Assembly (NCBI RefSeq): GCF_043555875.1
Contig: NZ_JBIGHW010000009.1
Span: 124,001 to 188,000, forward strand
Length of the DNA stretch: 64,000 bases
Reading direction: 5' to 3'
Source: Pelomonas margarita
Lineage (GTDB): Bacteria > Pseudomonadota > Gammaproteobacteria > Burkholderiales > Burkholderiaceae_C
Part shown: one piece after another, positions 56,772 to 64,000 of the stretch
Position numbering within the stretch: the first letter of the stretch is position 1
Layout: the number at the start of each line of letters is the position of its first letter
Notes under the pieces: generated by a model
Databases searched by the model: none
Told to the model about the DNA's origin: nothing
The model's input: the letters and a program-made list of their open reading frames with translations, nothing else
Translations under genes and position numbers: made by a program

Positions 56772-58843
56772 GCCCAGCTCCCCGGCGACGTGGCGCCGCT
56801 GCCCGGCCCGCCGAGCGCGATCAGGCTGACCAGGCCCTCGCCCCACGCAGCCTCCAGCCGCGCCGTGAGCTGCTCCACGGCCGCCACGTCGCTGGCATGG
56901 ATGCGCTCCACGCCATAGGCCTTGTTGCGGCCATGGGCCTTGGCCAGGTAGAGCGCGGTGTCGACGAGGTCGATCGCCCGCTCCCAGGGCAGGCGCAGCC
57001 CATGCGGCGGCACGGGCAGGCTGACGAAACCGATGGACGCCGTGACGGCGATGCTGCGCGCCTGGTAGGCGACGGGTTGGCTGCCGATGAGGTCCAGCAG
57101 GCGCTGGGCCAGCTGCGGCGCGAACAAGCCCTCGCGGGAGGCCGCGACGATGAGGAACTCCTCGCCGCCCCAGCGCACGACGAGGTCGTCGTCACGCACG
57201 GCCTGGCGCAGCCGCGCGGCGATCTCGGCCAGCACGGCATCGCCGGCCGCGTGGCCGAAGCTGTCGTTGAGGCGCTTGAAATGGTCGACGTCGATGAGGA
57301 AGACGCTGGCTGACAGCCCGTCCGGGCCGGACAGGCTGTGGATGGCCGCCTGGAAGTGGCGCCGGTTGGCCAGGCCGGTCAGCGGGTCGGTCTCGCTCTG
57401 GTGTTTCAGCGACGCGTTGCTGGTGGCCAGCGCCTCGTTGGTGCGGCGCACGCGCCGGAAGGCCTGCCACATCAGCCCCAGCGACACGACCACGCAGCCG
57501 CCCAGCGCCGCCCACAGCATCAGGCCCAGGTTGCGCTGGTGCACCTGCTCGGACTTGAGCGCGTTGTCGCGGTTCAGCAGCTCGATGTCGCGGGCGCGCT
57601 GCTCGGCGTCCTGCCGCTCCTGGGCCTCCAGCAGCAGCTGGCGCGTCTCGTCGCGCAGCACGCGATCCGACAGCCGGCGGTGCTCGCGCCACGCGCCGAC
57701 GGCACCGGCCAGGTCCCCCGCGCGCTCCAGGAAGACGGCCAGTTCCTTCCAGCCGTCGCAGGCGTAGGCGATGGCACCCTGCTGCTCGTCCAGCGCGATG
57801 GCGGCGCGCGCCTCACTGGCGCCCTCGGCCACGCGACCCAGCGCGATCTTGGCCAGCCCGATGTTGGAGCGGGCCACGCCCTCGGCCCCCAGGTTGCCGG
57901 TGGCCAGCGCCAGCGGCAACGCCTGCTCGGCAAGCTCCAGCGCGCGGGCGTAGCGGCCCTGGCGCAGGTGGTAATCCGCGAAGTTGCCCAGGCCCAGCGC
58001 GCGCACCGAGTCGGCGCCGGCCGCCGCCGCCTGCTCCAGCGCGTCGGCATAGGACTGCAGCGTGATGCTGGCGTCCGCGTCGTCGGTGTGGATGATGCCG
58101 CGCGTGGTGTAGACGCTGTTCAGCGTCATCGGGTCGGGGTCCTTCTGGGCCTCGGCCAGGGCCTGCGCGACGAGCTGGCGGGCCCGGGCCGGCGTGTCGG
58201 CACGCAGCGTCGTGAAGGACAGGTCCGCCAGCGACAGCGCCACCCGCCAGGGCTGGCCGATCTGCTGCGCCAGGCGCAGCGTCTGGTGGCCCTCGGTCAG
58301 GGCGGCATCCAGCTCGCCGATGTCGCCGCTGACATGGGCCAGCAGGCGGTGGTAACGCCAGCGCTGCACCACGCCCGTGGCGGCCAGGGAGACGGTGTCC
58401 ACATCGGCCAGACGCTTGCGCGCGCCGCGCAGGTCGGCCTGGGAGCGCAGGTACTCGGCGTCCACCGTGGCCGCCGCCACCCGGGCCTCGGCGCGCTGCT
58501 CGGCGACGGGCCAGTCGCGCAGCCGGCGCACCAGCTGCTGGGTCAGCACGCGGTCCCGGGCCAGCGCCGCCAGCTCCCCGCGCAACGCGACAACGTCCAG
58601 CCGCGCCGCGCCGCCGGGCTGCGCCTCTGCGACCTGACGAAGCGCCTGCTCGTCCTGCGCCGGCTTGGCGCGCGAGGCCCGCTCGATGCGGTCCAGCTCG
58701 CGGGCCAGGCGGTCCTCGGCCGGCGCCACGCCCGACGCGCGGCTCGCCCCCGGCGCCTGGCCGTTGGGCGAGCAGGCGGCCAGCAGCAGGCACGCGGCGA
58801 GCGCAGTGCCGAAGGGGGAGAGACGGGCCAGGATCGAGGGCAT
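56768..58843 (-). CDS. TPR-GGDEF diguanylate cyclase lipoprotein-like (first of a tandem pair)
   Basis: 691 residues from ATG 58843. The N-terminus MPSILARLSPFGTALAACLLLAACSP is a lipoprotein-type signal (LAAC). Then a long TPR-type region (about 55-440), a transmembrane helix (LMLWAALGGCVVVSLGLMW) and a GGDEF domain with DPLTGLANRRHF, DVDHFKRLNDSFGHAAGD, RDDD inhibitory site and WGGEEF: active by motif. A lipoprotein signal followed by a transmembrane segment and cytosolic enzyme is odd: either the N-terminus is an uncleaved anchor or it is lipid-anchored in the inner membrane. Neighbour of a near copy. Confidence 0.9.
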   Translation of the reverse strand: MPSILARLSPFGTALAACLLLAACSPNGQAPGASRASGVAPAEDRLARELDRIERASRAKPAQDEQALRQVAEAQPGGAARLDVVALRGELAALARDRVLTQQLVRRLRDWPVAEQRAEARVAAATVDAEYLRSQADLRGARKRLADVDTVSLAATGVVQRWRYHRLLAHVSGDIGELDAALTEGHQTLRLAQQIGQPWRVALSLADLSFTTLRADTPARARQLVAQALAEAQKDPDPMTLNSVYTTRGIIHTDDADASITLQSYADALEQAAAAGADSVRALGLGNFADYHLRQGRYARALELAEQALPLALATGNLGAEGVARSNIGLAKIALGRVAEGASEARAAIALDEQQGAIAYACDGWKELAVFLERAGDLAGAVGAWREHRRLSDRVLRDETRQLLLEAQERQDAEQRARDIELLNRDNALKSEQVHQRNLGLMLWAALGGCVVVSLGLMWQAFRRVRRTNEALATSNASLKHQSETDPLTGLANRRHFQAAIHSLSGPDGLSASVFLIDVDHFKRLNDSFGHAAGDAVLAEIAARLRQAVRDDDLVVRWGGEEFLIVAASREGLFAPQLAQRLLDLIGSQPVAYQARSIAVTASIGFVSLPVPPHGLRLPWERAIDLVDTALYLAKAHGRNKAYGVERIHASDVAAVEQLTARLEAAWGEGLVSLIALGGPGSGATSPGSWA

Positions 58844-58964
58844 CAGGGCAGCGAGGCCGGAGCGACACCGCCCCGAGACCTGCATTTCAGCGCGTCCGCG
58901 GGCCGCCCGTCATCCGGGCAAGACAGCAGAGCGTTCGGATTGCACGCGCCCTGCCGCATAGCGT

Positions 58965-60641
58965 TCAGGCGCTGGGGCCCTGGTAGCCGCGTGGTACCGC
59001 ACCCAGCAGGCGGCGCGTGTACTCCTCACGCGGCGCCGACACCAGCGCCTGCGTGGCGGCCTGCTCGACGACGTCGCCGTTCTGCATCACCAGCACCTCG
59101 TCGGAGATGAACTTGACGACGGCCAGGTCGTGGCTGATGAAGATGTAGCTGAGGCCGAACTCGTCCTGCAGGTCCTTCAGCAGGTTGAGCACCTGGGCCT
59201 GCACCGAAACGTCCAGCGCCGACACCGATTCGTCCAGCACCAGCACCTCCGGCTGCAGCGTCAGGCAGCGCGCAATGGCAATGCGCTGGCGCTGGCCGCC
59301 GGAGAACTCGTGCGGGTACTTGGCCATGGCGCTCTCGTCCAGGCCCACCTTCTTCAGCAGCGCAACGGCGCGCGCCTCGCGGTCGGCGCTATCGATGCCG
59401 ATGCCGTGGATCTCCATGGGCTCGCGCAGCGTCTGGGCGATGGTGAAACGCGGGTTCAGCGAGGCGTAGGGGTTCTGGAACACGACCTGGATGCGGCGGC
59501 GCATCTGCTGCCAGTCGGCGCCGCTCATGGTCAGCAGGTCGCGTCCTTCGAACATGACCTGGCCGCCGGTCGGCTCGTGCAGGCGCAAGAGCGTCAGGCC
59601 CATGGTGGTCTTGCCCGAGCCGGACTCGCCCACCACGCCCAGCGTGTAGCCCTTGCGCAGCTTGAAGTTCACGCCCTTCACGGCCTGGAACTCGCGCTTG
59701 CCGAACACGCCCTGCTTGAGCCAGAAGCTCTTCTTCAGGCCAGTGACCTCCAGCACCACGGGGGCGTCGGGGTCCTTGGCCTTGTGGTCCATGTTGGCGG
59801 ACTTGCCGGCAATGTGGTCGTCGATGACCATCAGCCGGGCCGGGTTCTCGGTCAGCGAGGGGCGGCAGGCCAGCAGGGCCTTGGTGTAGGCGTCGCGCGG
59901 GGCGTTAAAGATGTCGGCCACCGGCGCGGCCTCGCGGATCTCGCCATGGCGCATGACGACCACATGGTCCGAGATCTCGCCCACCACGCCCAGGTCGTGG
60001 CTGATGAAGAGCATGGACATGCGGTGCTTATCCTTGAGCCGGCCCATCAGCTCCATGACCTGGCGCTGGATGGTGACATCCAGTGCCGTGGTGGGCTCGT
60101 CGGCGATCAGCAGCTTGGGCTCGCAGGCCAGCGCCATCGCGATCATCACGCGCTGCTGCTGGCCGCCGCTCATCTCGTGCGGGTAGGCCGACAGGCGCCG
60201 CTTGGGCTCCGGGATGCCCACCTCGTGCAACAGCTCCTCGGCGCGGGCCAGGGCCTGACGCGGCGACAGACCCAGGTGCGTGATCAGCGGCTCCATCAGC
60301 TGCTGGGCCACGGTGAACACCGGATTCAGCGAGCTCATCGGGTCCTGGAAGACGCAGGCGATCTCCTTGCCGCGCATGGCCTGCAGCTCGCGCAGCGAGG
60401 CCTTCAGCAGGTCGCGGCCCTGGAAGCGGATCTGCCCGCTGCGCTCGGCGTTGCTGGGCAGCAAGTTCAGGATGGACATGGCCGTGACCGACTTGCCCGA
60501 GCCCGACTCGCCCACGAGCGCGACCGTGCTGTTCTCGGGGATGTCAAAGCTGACGCCCTTGACGGCCAGTGCGCGCTTCTGCTCACCGTTTTCCTTGCCG
60601 AGGCGGAAGGCGACCTTCAGGTCTTGAATACTCAACAACAT
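58965..60641 (-). CDS. Peptide ABC transporter ATPase with two fused ATP-binding domains
   Basis: 558-residue fusion of DppD- and DppF-like ATPases (YejF-type layout). First half: GESGSGKSVT Walker A, FQDPMSSLNP, MSGGQQQRVMIAMAL, LLIADEPTTALD. Second half: GESGSGKTTMG, FQNPYASLNPR, FSGGQRQRIAIARCL, VLVLDESVSALD. In the second Walker B the glutamate is present (DES). ATG 60641 has GGGAG eight bases upstream. Substrate: di- or oligopeptides, perhaps small peptidic antibiotics as for Yej (family knowledge). An intergenic repeat separates it from the permease gene. Confidence 0.93.
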   Translation of the reverse strand: MLLSIQDLKVAFRLGKENGEQKRALAVKGVSFDIPENSTVALVGESGSGKSVTAMSILNLLPSNAERSGQIRFQGRDLLKASLRELQAMRGKEIACVFQDPMSSLNPVFTVAQQLMEPLITHLGLSPRQALARAEELLHEVGIPEPKRRLSAYPHEMSGGQQQRVMIAMALACEPKLLIADEPTTALDVTIQRQVMELMGRLKDKHRMSMLFISHDLGVVGEISDHVVVMRHGEIREAAPVADIFNAPRDAYTKALLACRPSLTENPARLMVIDDHIAGKSANMDHKAKDPDAPVVLEVTGLKKSFWLKQGVFGKREFQAVKGVNFKLRKGYTLGVVGESGSGKTTMGLTLLRLHEPTGGQVMFEGRDLLTMSGADWQQMRRRIQVVFQNPYASLNPRFTIAQTLREPMEIHGIGIDSADREARAVALLKKVGLDESAMAKYPHEFSGGQRQRIAIARCLTLQPEVLVLDESVSALDVSVQAQVLNLLKDLQDEFGLSYIFISHDLAVVKFISDEVLVMQNGDVVEQAATQALVSAPREEYTRRLLGAVPRGYQGPSA

Positions 60642-60654
60642 CGTCAGGACTCCC

Positions 60655-60722
60655 GCCGGGCCGCCCCAAGGGAGGCCTGCGCCCCCTCGGGGGGCAGTGA
60701 ACGAAGTGAACGTGGGGGCATC
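60655..60722. repeat. Dispersed intergenic repeat between permease and ATPase genes
   Basis: Starts GCCGGGCCGCCCCAAG, contains CCCCCTCGGGGGG (a strong hairpin), a direct repeat GTGAAC-GAA-GTGAAC and ends GGGGGCATC. A diverged copy lies at 33783-33907. Similar elements with CCCCCTCGGGGGGCAG are common in Burkholderiales intergenic regions (recalled, not checked). Confidence 0.6.
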
Positions 60723-60726
60723 GTTT

Positions 60727-61752
60727 TCACTCCAGACCGCGCAGCTTGGGATCGAGCGCGTCACGCAGCGCATCGGTGAACAGCGCGAACGCCGTCACGA
60801 ACAGCGCCATCGTGAAGGTCACGGCGGCCAGCTGCCACCAGTAGCCGAGGATCAACTCGCTCTGCGCCTCGGACAGCATGGTGCCCCAGCTCACCTGGTC
60901 CACGCTGACGCCCAGGCCCAGGTAACTCAGGATGACTTCGCTCTTGATGAAGCTCACCACGTGCAGGCTCAGCTGCACCAGCGCCACGTGCGACACGTTG
61001 GGCAGGATGTGCTTGAACATGCGCGACGCACTGCTCGCGCCAATGGCCTCGGCCGAGCGCACGTACTCGCGCTGGCGATGCTTCATGAACTCGGCGCGCA
61101 CGAGGCGGTAGATGCCGGTCCAGCCCGTGAGACCCAGGATCAGCACCACGGACAGAACGCCACGCCCGAAGATCACCGCGAACGCAAAGATCAGCAAGAT
61201 GGACGGGATGGCAGTGAAGACGTTGTAGACCCACTCCAGCGCATCGCCGATCTTGCCGCCGAAGAAGCCCGACACGGCGCCCAGCAGTGTGCCGATGACG
61301 GTGGCCACCAGCGCGGCCAGCAGGCCCACGACGATGGACACCTCGGCGCCCTTGAGCACCTTCTGCAGGATGTCGCGGCCGAAGCGGTCGGCCCCCAGCG
61401 GCAGCGTCTCGGCGCGCTGGATGTCCTCGGTTTGGTACTTCTTCGCGGCCTCGGCCCATTCGGCGTAGCGCGGGGCCAGCGGGTCCACGTCGGACAGGTC
61501 GGCGTTCGGGCCCTTGGGCGACTCGATGGCGCCCAAGGCCTCGGCGGCCCGGGCACCGACGAGGTGCGGCGGCGCGTTGGGCACCGCGATCTCCTTCTGC
61601 CAGTTGCCGGCCACCAGGCCCGTGGCGGCCAGCACCACCAGCACCATGAAGGCGGCCACGATCCACAGGCACACCATGCCGACGCGATCGGCCTTCAGGC
61701 GCTTCCAGGCCAGGGACCACACGCCCTGGGATTTCACGGCGGCGGCGCTCAT
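60727..61752 (-). CDS. DppC-type peptide ABC transporter permease
   Basis: 341-residue permease: KSQGVWSLAWKRLKADRVGMVCLWIV at the N-terminus, an extended first periplasmic loop (about 50-120), LPLGADRFGRDILQKVLKGAEVSIVVG, EAA loop REYVRSAEAIGASSASRMFKHILPNV, and C-terminal DALRDALDPKLRGLE. The enlarged first loop marks the longer subgroup of OppC/YejE-like permeases. The start overlaps the stop of the other permease (ATGA). Confidence 0.92.
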   Translation of the reverse strand: MSAAAVKSQGVWSLAWKRLKADRVGMVCLWIVAAFMVLVVLAATGLVAGNWQKEIAVPNAPPHLVGARAAEALGAIESPKGPNADLSDVDPLAPRYAEWAEAAKKYQTEDIQRAETLPLGADRFGRDILQKVLKGAEVSIVVGLLAALVATVIGTLLGAVSGFFGGKIGDALEWVYNVFTAIPSILLIFAFAVIFGRGVLSVVLILGLTGWTGIYRLVRAEFMKHRQREYVRSAEAIGASSASRMFKHILPNVSHVALVQLSLHVVSFIKSEVILSYLGLGVSVDQVSWGTMLSEAQSELILGYWWQLAAVTFTMALFVTAFALFTDALRDALDPKLRGLE

Positions 61753-62687
61753 TTGAGGACGACTCGCGGATCGACCAGGCTGTACAGCAGGTCGGTGATG
61801 AGGTTCACCAGCATCGTGATCGCGGCGAGGTAGATGGCGAAGGCCTGGATGACGGGGTAGTCACTGCGGTTGACGGCCAGCAGGATCTCGCGCCCCAAGC
61901 CCGGGATGGAGAAGAACACCTCGATCAGGAAGCTGCCGACGAACACGCCCGGCAGCAGCACCGACACATTGGTCATGATGGGAATGAGCGCGTTGCGCAG
62001 CACATGCTTCATCAGCACGGTCTTCTCGGTCAGGCCCTTGGCACGCGCCGTGCGCACGTAGTCGTGACCCAGCTCGTCGAGGAAGAAGCTGCGGTACAGC
62101 CGCGTCTGCGGCGCCAGCGCCACCAGCGACACGACGATGACCGGCAGCGGCGTGTAGGTGCTGAGGTTGGTCCAGAACGAATCGCTCCAGCCCTGCACCG
62201 GGAACCAGCCGAGGCGGAACGCGAAGAAGTACTGGAACACGATCACGTAGACCAGCAGCGACACCGACACGGCAATGGTGGTCGTGATCATGACCACGCG
62301 GTCCGTCAGGCTGCCGCGCACATAGGCAACACCCATGGCCAGCGGAATGGCCAGCAGCACTTCCAGCAACAGGATGGGCACCATCACCGTCAGCGTGGCC
62401 GGCATGCGGCTCAAGAACAGCTGGCTGACCTTCTCGTTCGTGGCCCAGCTGTTGCCCCAGTCGAAGGTGACGATCTGCTTGAGGAAGATCCCCAGCTGCA
62501 CCCACCAGGGCTGGTTCAGGCCCAGCTGCTCGCGGATCGCGTTGATCTGCTCCTCGGTGGCGGCCATGCCGCCGAGGATCTCGGCGGGATCACCACCGAA
62601 GAACTTGAACAGGAAGAACACCAGCAGCACGACCCCCAGCAGCGTGGGGATCATTTGCCACAGGCGCCGGATCAGATAAGCCGTCAT
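61749..62687 (-). CDS. DppB-type peptide ABC transporter permease
   Basis: 312-residue permease, first gene of the leftward transporter operon: MTAYLIRRLWQMIPTLLGVVLLVFFLFKFFGGDP (DppB start), EAA loop HDYVRTARAKGLTEKTVLMKHVLRNALIP, end YSLVDPRVVLK. It forms the channel with the 341-residue permease; the divergent binding-protein gene at 62949 should supply the receptor. The 261-bp divergent gap contains a hairpin at 62726-62747. Confidence 0.92.
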   Translation of the reverse strand: MTAYLIRRLWQMIPTLLGVVLLVFFLFKFFGGDPAEILGGMAATEEQINAIREQLGLNQPWWVQLGIFLKQIVTFDWGNSWATNEKVSQLFLSRMPATLTVMVPILLLEVLLAIPLAMGVAYVRGSLTDRVVMITTTIAVSVSLLVYVIVFQYFFAFRLGWFPVQGWSDSFWTNLSTYTPLPVIVVSLVALAPQTRLYRSFFLDELGHDYVRTARAKGLTEKTVLMKHVLRNALIPIMTNVSVLLPGVFVGSFLIEVFFSIPGLGREILLAVNRSDYPVIQAFAIYLAAITMLVNLITDLLYSLVDPRVVLK

Positions 62688-62725
62688 CGGGCGGCCCCTT
62701 CTTCAGACAACACCTACAACAAGAC

Positions 62726-62747
62726 GAAACCCGCCGGGGCGGGTTTC
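62726..62747. promoter_or_regulatory. Perfect 9-bp hairpin in the divergent gap between permease and binding protein
   Basis: GAAACCCGC-CGGG-GCGGGTTTC. It looks like a terminator in shape, but no gene ends here on either strand. If transcription of the permease operon starts right of it, it sits in that mRNA's leader 39 bases before the start; it could act as an attenuator or as a protein-binding dyad. Confidence 0.5.
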
Positions 62748-62948
62748 GAGGACGAGGGCACGGAGTCTAGGCGACATCCGAAGCCCCCTGGATGGGGTTA
62801 GCCAGCGATCGGGCGCCGCCGTTGTCAATGCGCAAAGCAGGCACTTGGACTCCGCCGCCGGCGAAGCCTGCCACCCATTGCCTACACTCGCGCCCACTGC
62901 GCCGCCGGCCCTCCGCCGGGGCGTGCTCAAGAGGTCGTTGGAGTGGGG

Positions 62949-64000
62949 ATGAGAAACGTCTTGTTGGCGGCGCTGGCCGCAGGTGTGCTGGCGGCCGCGC
63001 CGCTGCGGGCAAGTGCCCAGGCGCCGGCCGAGCCCAAGGTGCTGCGCTATGCCTTCCGCAGCGACATCACCAGCTTCGACCCCGCCAAAGTCTCCGACAC
63101 CTACTCCAACACGCTGATCACCGGCATGTTCGACGCGCCGGTGCGCTGGGCCTACCTGGCGCGCCCCTTCAAGCTGGAGCCCTCGGGCTGCGAGCTGCCC
63201 GAGGTGTCGGCCGACTACAAGACCCTCACCTTCAAGGTGCGCCCGGGCCTGTACTTCCATGACGACCCGGCCTTCAAGGGCAGGAAGCGCGAGCTGGTGG
63301 CAGCTGACTACGTCTACTCGCTCAAGCGCCACTACGACCCACAGACCAAGAGCCCCAACCTCTACATCCTGGAAAGCGCAGGCGTGCTGGGCCTGAGCGA
63401 GCTGCGCAAGAAGGCGCTGCAAAACAAGACACCGTTCGACTACGACGCCCCCGTCGAGGGTCTGAAGGCGCTGGACAAGTACACCTGGCAGATCCAGCTC
63501 GCCAGGCCCGACCCGCGCTTCGTCAACAACCTGGCCAACCCCATGGCCGCGGCGCTGGCGCGCGAAGTGGTGGAGGCCTACGGCGACCGCATCGGCGAAC
63601 ACCCGGTGGGCACGGCGGCCTTCATGCTCAAGCGCGACGAATGGCGGCGCTCCAGCCGCATCGTGCTGGTGAAGAACCCGGCCTACCGCGACGAGTTCTA
63701 CCAGGAGCAAGCCCCCGCCGACCGCCCCGACCTGCAGGCGATGGCCGAGCGCCTCAAGGGCCGCAAGCTGCCCATGATCGACCGGCTGGAGGTGGCCATC
63801 ATCGAGGAGCCGCAGCCGCGCTGGCTGGCCTTCCTGAACGACGAGGCGGACTTCATCCAGGAGGTGCCCTTCGAGTTCATCACCACCGCCGCGCCCAACG
63901 GCCAGCTGGCGCCCAACCTCGCCAAGCGCAACATCAAGATGAACCGCTACCCGCAGGCGGACATCAACTTCACCTTCTTCAACATGAAGGACCCGGTCGT
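62949..64000 (+). CDS. Peptide ABC transporter substrate-binding protein (partial, C-terminus beyond window)
   Basis: First 350 residues of a family-5 extracellular solute-binding protein (DppA/OppA/YejA class). The signal peptide ends near ASAQAP; LRYAFRSDITSFDPAKVSDTYSNTLITGMFDAPVRW starts the mature fold; YKTLTFKVRPGLYFHDDPAF is the family motif; GTAAFMLKRDEW follows. It has insertions making it longer than DppA. ATG 62949 follows a GGAG-containing stretch; an in-frame GTG at 62943 is also possible. It is divergent from and presumably serves the permease-ATPase operon to the left. The frame is open to the window end. Confidence 0.93.
   Translation, partial: MRNVLLAALAAGVLAAAPLRASAQAPAEPKVLRYAFRSDITSFDPAKVSDTYSNTLITGMFDAPVRWAYLARPFKLEPSGCELPEVSADYKTLTFKVRPGLYFHDDPAFKGRKRELVAADYVYSLKRHYDPQTKSPNLYILESAGVLGLSELRKKALQNKTPFDYDAPVEGLKALDKYTWQIQLARPDPRFVNNLANPMAAALAREVVEAYGDRIGEHPVGTAAFMLKRDEWRRSSRIVLVKNPAYRDEFYQEQAPADRPDLQAMAERLKGRKLPMIDRLEVAIIEEPQPRWLAFLNDEADFIQEVPFEFITTAAPNGQLAPNLAKRNIKMNRYPQADINFTFFNMKDPV

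Noticed and set aside
1..64000. tRNA, rRNA, CRISPR arrays, prophage or insertion sequences
   Set aside because: I scanned both strands for CCA-ended cloverleaf patterns, repeat-spacer periodicity, integrase/transposase motifs and rRNA signatures and saw none. Short or unusual examples could be missed by eye.
58965..64000. Assigning the second peptide transporter to YejABEF (microcin C uptake)
   Set aside because: The fused ATPase fits YejF, but the 312-residue permease is closer to DppB in its motifs than to YejB, and the binding protein is incomplete. Only a general peptide transporter is supported.

Overview
The window is about 64 kb of very GC-rich (roughly 70% by eye), densely packed bacterial chromosome. 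The gene content points to a betaproteobacterium of the order Burkholderiales: a second-type infA with a TTG start, a DUF3348-DUF802-OmpA-DUF2894 operon, a PrsT-type TPR lipoprotein (a marker of the PEP-CTERM/exosortase EPS system), an HprK-related-kinase/PqqD-like cassette, a PL3 pectate lyase and many secreted hydrolases. A Roseateles/Pelomonas/Mitsuaria-like organism fits, but the genus is a guess. I saw no rRNA, tRNA, CRISPR, prophage or intact insertion sequence. Both ends cut genes: a GGDEF protein on the left and a peptide-binding protein on the right.

Layout. 1-4.1 kb: PAS-PAS-GGDEF protein (partial), decayed M3 peptidase, infA, and a beta-helical carbohydrate-binding lipoprotein. 4.2-8.9 kb: a tightly coupled four-gene operon that looks like a MotA/MotB- or ZorA/ZorB-type ion-driven motor with a roughly 700-residue coiled-coil tail; this is the most interesting system here. 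9.1-10.9 kb: PL3 pectate lyase coupled to an unknown protein. 11-15.8 kb: AmiD-type amidase lipoprotein leading straight into a DppBCDF-type peptide ABC transporter. 16-21.9 kb: TonB-dependent receptor, PsiF, Ser/Thr kinase with a cyclic-nucleotide-binding-type domain, VOC protein and LysE exporter. 21.9-28.4 kb: argS, SPOR protein, dsbA, lptA-lptB-rpoN and a secreted protein. 28.5-36.6 kb: haloperoxidase-like remnant, small lipoprotein, esterase, RlmL-like methyltransferase, PhoD phosphatase, rsmE, Cys4 mini-protein, PafA-like phosphatase and a PAS-like protein. 36.7-39.6 kb: the HPr-rel-A-type cassette (nucleotidyltransferase, HprK-like kinase, PqqD-like chaperone) with an exported Tat-signal protein. 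40-43.3 kb: ArgP-type regulator divergent from an ArgO/LysE exporter, followed by dadA. 43.3-48.1 kb: PrsT, an Hsp70 homolog and a UPF0149 protein. 48.2-50.5 kb: candidate small RNA and an MHYT-GGDEF-EAL protein. 50.6-58.9 kb: gshA, SulP transporter, Bug-type binding protein and two paralogous TPR-GGDEF proteins. 58.9-64 kb: a second peptide ABC transporter with a divergent binding protein.

Themes. Cyclic di-GMP signalling is prominent (four GGDEF proteins). Two peptide ABC transporters are present; the one behind the amidase probably handles murein peptides. The envelope theme continues with LptA/LptB, DsbA, a SPOR protein, PrsT and the motor-like operon. Within operons, genes commonly overlap by 1-11 nt with GTG or TTG starts. 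Several genes have a TAnAAT-like -10 box only 6-9 nt before the start codon, suggesting leaderless transcripts.
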